A DNA stretch of 64,000 nucleotides from Symsagittifera roscoffensis. Taxonomy: Eukaryota > Xenacoelomorpha > Acoela > Convolutidae. A program made the position numbers and the translations under genes. Under the pieces are notes generated by a model that was not told where the DNA came from, made no database searches, and worked only from the letters and a program-made list of their open reading frames with translations. Where the stretch lies: the NCBI RefSeq assembly GCF_963678635.1, contig NC_087071.1, positions 16,181,613-16,245,612 of the forward strand, given 5' to 3'. Shown in pieces: positions 57,078 through 64,000 of this stretch (position 1 is the first letter of the stretch; every line of letters begins with the position of its first letter).

Positions 57078-58012
57078 TCCGGTTTGACCTCGATACACCG
57101 AAAATATTTGTCATACAATTCCATACAATAAGTGTATGTAAAAATGCTTGTCATACAATTTTCGTACAAATTCAAGAAATGTTCGAAAAAAAAGTTAAAC
57201 TAATTTCTGCGGCTGTTTTATTCAAATAAAACAGTCTGGGGATGAAAAAACCAAGGTTTTTAATTTTTGAAGAAAAAAATGCTTATCATAAAATTCCCAC
57301 ATATGGAAATTGTATGAAATTGTATGACTAACACTTTTTTGATGGCGACAGAAAAAAGTAATTTTGAAATTGCCCCAAAAATTTTTTCGTTTTTTTTACC
57401 GCAAATCTAATTTTGCACTCAAAGAAACATTCTCCAAGAATTATTAAGTGAATACAAAATTAATTTTTTGTGTGCATAACGTAGTCCTGGATTCACTAAT
57501 AATGGTTTTTTTTTACTCTTTGCTGGATAAATTTTTTTTTCAAAAACACTGAAAACTCCTATTTCTTTTGGTATGACATGTTTAGGTATGCCTTGATTAA
57601 TGTCTGATAAATTGAAAATTCAATTTTTAAAAATAATCATCTTTGAAATATTTTGCCAAAACTTATAGATGGTTACTTTCTTATATCATTTGTTAAGGAC
57701 ATCTCTGAGGCAATTCAGGTCTTTTTCTATGCATTGCAAATGCAAAACCTTTGGTGCTTTGATTAGACTAAGGTCTTTTAGTTTGCATTCAGTTTTGAAC
57801 ATAACCCAAAAATTTTAGAACATAACTTTAGAAAAAAATCAACTTTTTGGTATATTGGAAAAGAAAAATTGTCATACAGTTTTTATAACGGAAAAATGCT
57901 TATCATAGAATTTTCATACAGTTTTCTGTATGTATGGCCTTGCATGGAATTGTATGGTAAGAATTTTTTCATTTATGGAAATTGCATGATAAGAAGTTTT
58001 GGTCAACCCTGG
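57078..58012. mobile_element. CCCGGG-family element, type A, copy 2
   Basis: Near-identical to 54620-55555, one array period (about 2457 bp) downstream. Confidence 0.75.
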
Positions 58013-58501
58013 TAGATGAAAAAGTAACCCGAAAAGATCGGAACTGCGAAATTTAAATTGCGAAATGTAAGAGGAAATATGAAAAGTTAAAGTGCTCAAA
58101 AGTTTGTCTTCATGAAACATTTATACAAAACTTGTTTTTCTAACCAGCGTGACAAAAAAAGGCCTGTCGTAAATTTTTATACTAAGAAAAAATGAGTCAG
58201 CTTCACCTGCGTTTTAGTTACCTCGGTTTTAAATTATCTGAGCATGATTTAAAACAATTGGACATGTAAACAACCTTACTCCTTAAACAACAGAGGAAAA
58301 AAATAGTTTGCTTGATCAAGAAAAATATTTTTCACGCAATAGAAACTAATCACTTTTGATGCTGGCTATTGTGCTTAAATTATTCGGTCGGGAAATTTTG
58401 CTCGGGAAATTCCAAAACTAATGTGATTGAACCTGTTTGGTAAATATAAGCCAAACAAATTCAAGCTACAAAACCAAGCAATTCAATCAATGTTTCAGGT
58501 A

Positions 58502-59424
58502 CCCGGGTTGACCTCGGTACACCGCAAATACTTGTTATACAATTCCATACATTAAGTGTATGGAAAAGTGCTTGTCATACAATTTTCGCACGATTTCGAA
58601 AAAAGTTCGATAGAAAATTTAAACTACTTCAAATAAAACAATCTGGGGATAAAAAAACCAGGTTTTAAATTTTTTGAAGAAAAAAATGCGTATCATAAAA
58701 TTCCCTAATATGGAAATTGTATGAAATTGTATGACTAACACTTTTTTGATGGCGACAGAAAAGAGTAATTTTGAAATTGCCCCAAAAATTTTTTTCGTGT
58801 TTTTTTTACCGCAAATCTAATTTTGCACTGAAACAAATATATTCCTTGAAAAACTTTGTGAATGCAAAAAAAGTAATTTTTTGTATGCATAACTTAGTCC
58901 TGGTTACACTAATATTGGACTTTTTTTCCTTTTTGGTGAATTTTTTTTTCTCAAAAACTCTGAAAACTCCTATTTCTTTTGTATGAAATGTTTAGGTATG
59001 CCTTGATTAATGTCTGATAAAATAAAAATTCAAAATGAGGGGAATTATGAGAAGTTAAAGTGCTCAAAAGTTGTATGAAAAGAGCAAATTAACCAAAGAG
59101 CAACTTTTCAGGCTATTTCCAAATGCAATTTTAATGCGAGACGGCGAAACTTATGGTTACTACATATGAGTAACCAAGGTTGAAGTCATTTGTGTTTGGT
59201 TACGAACACAACCAAAGAATTTTGAGAAATTAAATTGTAAAAATTCAAAATTTTTGGTTTGGTTTATGGTAAAATGCTAGTCATACAATTTCCATATATG
59301 AAAAAAAAACTAATCATAGACCTTTCATGCAATTTTCTGTACTTATGGAATTGCATAAAAAGTGTATGTTTTGCATATTTCCATATATGAAAATTGTATG
59401 ACTATTATTTTTGGTCAACCCGGG
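58502..59424. mobile_element. CCCGGG-family element, type B, copy 2
   Basis: Near-identical to 56043-56962, one array period downstream. Confidence 0.75.
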
Positions 59425-59543
59425 TGAACTGTTGGATTTTTTGCTCGGGAAAGTCCAGAACTAATGTGATTGAATCTGTTTGGTAAATAAAAGCCAAACA
59501 AATTCAAGCTACAAGCCCAGGCATTACAATCATTTTTTCAGGT

Positions 59544-60796
59544 ACCCGGTTTGACCTCGATACACCGAAAATATTTGTTATACAATTCCATACATTAAGT
59601 GTATGGAAAAGTGCTTGTCATACAATTTTCGCACGATTTCGAAAAAAAGTTCGATAGAAAATTTAAACTACTTCAAATAAAACAGTCTGGGGATAAAAAA
59701 ACCAGGTTTTTCATTTTTTGAAGAAAAAAATGCGTTTTATAAAATTCCCTAATATGGAAATTGTATGAAATTGTATGACTAACACTTTTTTGATGGCGAC
59801 AGAAAAAAGTAATTTTGAAATTGCCCCAAAAAATTTTTTTCGTGTTTTTTTTACCGCAAATCTAATTTTGCACTCAAACAAATATTTTCCTTGAAAAATT
59901 TTGTGAATGCAAAAAAAGTAATTTTTTGTATGCATAACTTGTATGCATAACAATTTTCGCACGATTTCGAAAAAAAGTTCGATAGAAAATTTAAACTACT
60001 TCAAATAAAACAGTCTGGGGATAAAAAAACCAGGTTTTTAATTTTTTGAAGAAAAAAATGCGTTTTATAAAATTCCCTAATATGGAAATTGTATGAAATT
60101 GTATGACTAACACTTTTTTGATGGCGACAGAAAAAAGTAATTTTGAAATTGCCCCAAAAATTTTTTTTCGTGTTTTTTTACCGCAAATCTAATTTTGCAC
60201 TCAAACAAATATTTTCCTTGAAAAATTTTGTGAATGCAAAAAAAGTAATTTTTTGTATGCATTACTTAGTCCTGGTTACACTAATATTGGACTTTTTTTC
60301 CTTTTTGGTGAATTTTTTTTTCTCAAAAACTCTGAAAACTCCTATTTCTTTTGTATGAAATGTTTAGGTATGCCTTGATTAATGTCTGATAAAATAAAAA
60401 TTCAAAATGAGGGGTATTATGAGAAGTTAAAGTGCTCAAAAGTTGTATGAAAAGAGCAAATTAACCAAAGAGCAACTTTTCAGGCTATTTCCAAATGCAA
60501 TTTTAATGCGAGACGGCGAAACTTATGGTTACTACATATGAGTAACCAAGGTTTAAGTCATTTGTGTTCGGTTACCAACACAACCAAAGAATTTTGAGAA
60601 ATTAAATTGTAAAAAATCAAAATTTTTGGTTTGGTTTATGGTAAAATGCTAGTCATACAATTTCCATATATGAAAAAAAAACTAATCATAGACCTTTCAT
60701 GCAATTTTCTGTACTTATGAAATTGCATAAAAAGTGTGTGTTTAGCATATTTCCATATATGAAAATTGTATGACTATTATTTTTGGTCAACCCGGG
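59544..60796. mobile_element. Chimeric A/B element with a 328-bp internal duplication
   Basis: It begins with the type A spacer and end wording (CCCGGTTTGACCTCGATACA) but continues as type B. About 328 bp (59624-59951) is repeated at 59952-60279. The junction is a doubled TGTATGCATAAC phrase. It ends GGTCAACCCGGG. Confidence 0.75.
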
Positions 60797-60916
60797 TGAA
60801 CTGTTCGATTTTTTGCTCGGGAAAGTCCAAAACTAATGTGATTGAATCTGTTTGGTAAATAAAAGCCAAACAAATTCAAGCTACAAGCCCAGGCATTACA
60901 ATCATTTTTTCAGGTG

Positions 60917-61849
60917 CCCGGTTTGACCTCGATACACCGAAATTATTTGTCATACAATTCCATACAATAAGTGTATGTAAAAATGCTTGTCATACAGTTT
61001 TCGTACAAATTCGAGAATTGTTCGAAAAAAAAGTTAAACTAATTTCTGCGGCTGTTTTATTCAAATAAAACAGTCTGGGGATGAAAAAACCAAGGTTTTT
61101 AACTTTTGAAGAAAAAAATGCTTATCATAAATTTCCCACATATGGAAATTGTATGAAATTGTATGACTAACACTTTTTTGTCGGCGACAGAAAAAAGTAA
61201 TTTTGAAATTGCCCCAAAAATTTTTTCGTGTTTTTTACCGCAAATCTAATTTTGCACTCAAAGAAACATTCTCCAAGAATTATTAAGTGAATACAAAATT
61301 AATTTTTTGTGTGGATAACGTAGTCCTGGATTCACTAATAATGTTTTTTTTACTCTTTGCTGGATAAATTTTTTTTTCAAAAACACTGAAAACTCCTATT
61401 TCTTTTGGTATGACATGTTTAGGTATGCCTTGATTAATGTCTGATAAATTAAAAATTCAAGTTTTAAAAATAATCATCTTTGAAATATTTTGCCAAAACT
61501 TAAAGATGGTTACTTTCTTATATCATTTGTTAAGGACATCTCTGAGGCACTTCAGGTCTTTTTCTATGCATTGCAAATGCAAAACCTTTGGTGCTTTGAT
61601 TAGACTAAGGTCTTTTAGTTTGCATTCAGTTTTGAACATAACCCAAAATTTTCAGAACATAACTTTAGAAAAAAATCAACTTTTTGGTATATTGGAAAAG
61701 AAAAATTGTCATACAGTTTTTATAACGGAAAAATGCTTATCATAGAGTTTTCATACAGTTTTCTGTATGTATGGCCTTGCATGGAATTGTATGGTAAGAA
61801 TTTTTTCATTTATGGAAATTGCATGATAAGAAGTTTTGGTCAACCCTGG
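60917..61849. mobile_element. CCCGGG-family element, type A, copy 3
   Basis: Left end CCCGGTTTGACCTCGATACA, right end GGTCAACCCTGG, same interior as the other type A copies with slightly more substitutions. Confidence 0.75.
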
Positions 61850-62338
61850 TAGATGAAAAATTAACCCGAAAAGATCGGAACTGCGAAATTTAAATTGCCA
61901 AATGTAAGAGGAAATATGAAAATGTTAAAGTGCTCAAAAGTTTGTCTTCATGAAACATTTATACAAAACTTGTTTTTCTAACCAGCGTGACAAAAAAAGG
62001 CCTGTCGTAAATTTTTATACTAAAAAAAATGAGTCAGCTTCACCTGCGTTTTAGTTACCTCGGTTTTAAATTATCTGAGCATGATTTAAAACAATTGGAC
62101 ATGTAAACAACCTTACCCCTTAAACAACAGAGGAAAAAAAAAGTTTGCTTGATCAAGAAAAATATTTTTCACGCAATAGAAACTAATCACTTTTGATGCT
62201 GGCTATTGTGCTTAAATTATTCGGTCGGGAAATTTTGCTCGGGAAATTCCAAAACTAATGTGATTGAACCTGTTTGGTAAATATAAGCCAAACAAATTCA
62301 AGCTACAAGCCCAAGCAATTCAATCAATGTTTCAGGTA

Positions 62339-62935
62339 CCCGGGTTGACCTCGGTACACCGCAAATACTTGTTATACAATTCCATACATTAAGTGTATGG
62401 AAAAGTGCTTGTCATACAATTTTCGCACGATTTCGAAAAAAAGTTCGATAGAAAATTTAAACTACTTCAAATAAAACAGTCTGGGGATAAAAAAAACAGG
62501 TTTTTAATTTTTTGAAGAAAAAAATGCGTATTATAAAATTCCCTAATATGGAAATTGTATGAAATTGTATGACTAACACTTTTTTGATGGCGACAGAAAA
62601 AAGTAATTTTGAAATTGCCCCAAAAATTTTTTTTCGTGTTTTTTTTACCGCAAATCTAATTTTGCACTCAAACAAATATTTTCCTTGAAAAATTTTGTGA
62701 ATGCAAAAAAAGTAATTTTTTGTATGCATAACTTAGTCCTGGTTACACTAATATTGGACTTTTTTTCCTTTTTGGTGAATTTTTTTTTCTCAAAAACTCT
62801 GAAAACTCCTATTTCTTTTGTATGAAATGTTTAGGTATGCCTTGATTAATGTCTGATAAAATAAAAATTCAAAATGAGGGGTATTATGAGAAGTTAAAGT
62901 GCTCAAAAGTTGTATGAAAAGAGCAAATTAACCAT
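62339..62935. mobile_element. CCCGGG-family element, type B, copy 3, truncated
   Basis: Starts CCCGGGTTGACCTCGGTACA and follows type B until about 62935, where the sequence departs after AAATTAACCA. The right half is missing. This is the edge of the array. Confidence 0.75.
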
Positions 62936-63239
62936 TTTTTCTAGAGAATAATTTTGTCAGCTTTTTTTGCCTCATTCCGGAACAAGCTTTTTGTCATAGA
63001 TTTTCTTAAAAGTTGTGAAATTGTATACTAAGCATTATTTCAGCAAATAAGAATTCAAAACTTTTTTGTTTTGAAATTTTGTGTTTCATCCGAAACACAC
63101 TAAGTAAGAAATTCCTGTAAAAAAGAAAACTCAGAGTGCATTTGGTGATATTTGCCATGTAAGTTACTAACAACTTTTTCCACATAACTATGACCAATTG
63201 GTTGAGAGAACAATCTTAGTGACCAAAAATTTTGTTTGA

Positions 63240-63626
63240 GACTTTGACAAAATAGTGGTTGAAACAATCTAAAAAGAATCCACAAAACATTCAAATGAAC
63301 AGAAATTGATGGCCGACTTGCGAATCAACGTCGCCGGTGGATGCACTACGCTCGCGTTGCCATTTCGCAGTGGTAACTTGCTACAATTTTTGTGCAGATT
63401 CCGTGTTTTTGTTTACAAGCTCGCAACATGTTGGCGCGACTGCAGCGGTCACAAAGGTTTTGGTAATTTTGTATGCATAAAGTTAGAAACACTTTGTATC
63501 AAAGGTAACTGTATAAATATTCAGGTGTACTTTTATGAAAGATTGGTCCGTTGAAAATAACTAAGTTCCTTTGATAATAAGACTCATAGAGCTCGCAAAC
63601 CGTTTATTAAATGGAAGTTCCCATGT
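63240..63626 (+). repeat. Repeat of about 380 bp, inverted partner of 52993-53375
   Basis: Collinear with the minus strand of 52993-53375 (landmarks CAAATGAACA, TTTTGTGCAGATTCCGT, CGCAACATGTTG, GACTGCAGC). Together the two copies bracket the element array in opposite orientation. An open frame of 82 codons here (63306-63554) has no family features. Confidence 0.75.
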
Positions 63627-63629
63627 TAG

Positions 63630-64000
63630 AAACGTGTTTCAGTAAAATTTCATTTAAAACTTATGTTTCCTTTAATCGTAAAAACTACTCCCGGGTTGCC
63701 CATTAGAGAAGATAATGCGCAATCATACACATCCATTCATGACTTGTATGGAAAATGACTAGTCATGCGCAGCACATACGTTTGTTTCGAAAACCCTTAA
63801 GATAGCTTTTCAACGGATTAAATTAGTAGTAAAACGATTTCTCATCATTGTGCAAGCTGTTGGTAGTTATAAATGGTGCTACGTATGGAAGAAGTTTTTC
63901 ACAAGTCTCTGAAAAACTGTGAAAATAAGAAGTTAATTGACAAAATGACTGAGAAAACGTATCTTTAGTACAAGATGCGCTTTTAATAGATTTTGATTTT
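63630..64000. other. Spacer with a CCCGGG-family end fragment
   Basis: A CCCGGGTTGCCCATTAGAGA phrase at about 63690 followed by AATCATACACATCCATTCAT resembles a diverged left end of the CCCGGG family. The rest shows no recognisable gene. Confidence 0.4.

Larger units (their letters stand above)
53455..62935. repeat. Higher-order tandem array, unit about 2.46 kb
   Basis: The landmark CAACTTTTCAGGCTATTTCC recurs at about 54186, 56644, 59100 and 60474, and the landmark CACCTGCGTTTTAGTTACCT at about 55740, 58205 and 62040, with a variant near 53465. Complete units are about 2456-2460 bp and hold two CCCGGG-ended elements of types A and B plus spacers. The third unit (59100-60473) is only 1374 bp because it joins the start of an A element to a B element. 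Units are highly similar to each other, so the amplification is recent. The array stops abruptly at about 62935. No genes lie inside. Confidence 0.88.

Noticed and set aside
54000-62729. Many Phe/Lys-rich open frames of 60-102 codons recurring at fixed intervals
   Set aside because: They repeat with the array period and span the terminal and hairpin words of the CCCGGG elements; no domain is seen.

Overview
The window is animal nuclear DNA: AT-rich, intron-bearing and dominated by repeats. The only gene recognisable end to end is an L3MBTL-type chromatin reader (MBT repeats, C2HC zinc finger, SAM domain), a metazoan family, split by an ordinary GT-AG intron. The species cannot be fixed from sequence alone; an invertebrate with a repeat-rich genome fits best. 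No bacterial operon, rRNA gene or CRISPR array was seen.

Layout. 0-5.7 kb: a Pol III-type tRNA-like relic, a satellite of about 168 bp and one possible Ser/Asn/Pro-rich exon. 5.7-9.15 kb: a diverged tandem duplication of about 1.7 kb. 9.15-11.2 kb: a cluster of short hAT-like MITEs of about 215 bp, three with exact 8-bp target duplications, one inserted inside another. 14.1-15.1 kb: relatives of a GGCGG-ended MITE. 15.28-18.25 kb (minus): the L3MBTL-like gene, two coding exons, 739 codons. 19.7-21.8 kb (minus): a decayed Penelope-like retroelement whose reverse transcriptase carries a PHD-like finger. 26.2-27.95 kb: a broken gag-like retroelement remnant. 30.16-35.81 kb: a recent tandem duplication carrying MITEs, a GGAATCC-rich block and a fossil exon. 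38.3-42.3 kb: small MITEs, a foldback element and diverged repeats.

43.64-51.85 kb (minus): the 3' part of a second, unrecognised gene. Five consecutive exons of 279-288 bp share one pattern: each starts and ends in codon phase 2 and encodes one 93-96 residue period of a fibronectin-type-III-like chain with a close pair of cysteines. A shortened sixth module and a likely last exon follow. One intron is GC-AG. Its introns and 5' flank hold palindromic CCGCTC and ATAATCGATTAT arrays and CCCGGG-ended elements.

53.4-62.9 kb: an array of about 0.9 kb CCCGGG-ended elements amplified in units of about 2.46 kb, bracketed by two inverted copies of a repeat of about 380 bp.

The two genes have no evident functional link. 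The most notable items are the symmetric FN3-like exon array with its GC-AG intron, the PHD-like finger inside the Penelope-type RT, and the apparent shift of a methyl-lysine cage between MBT repeats in the L3MBTL-like protein.
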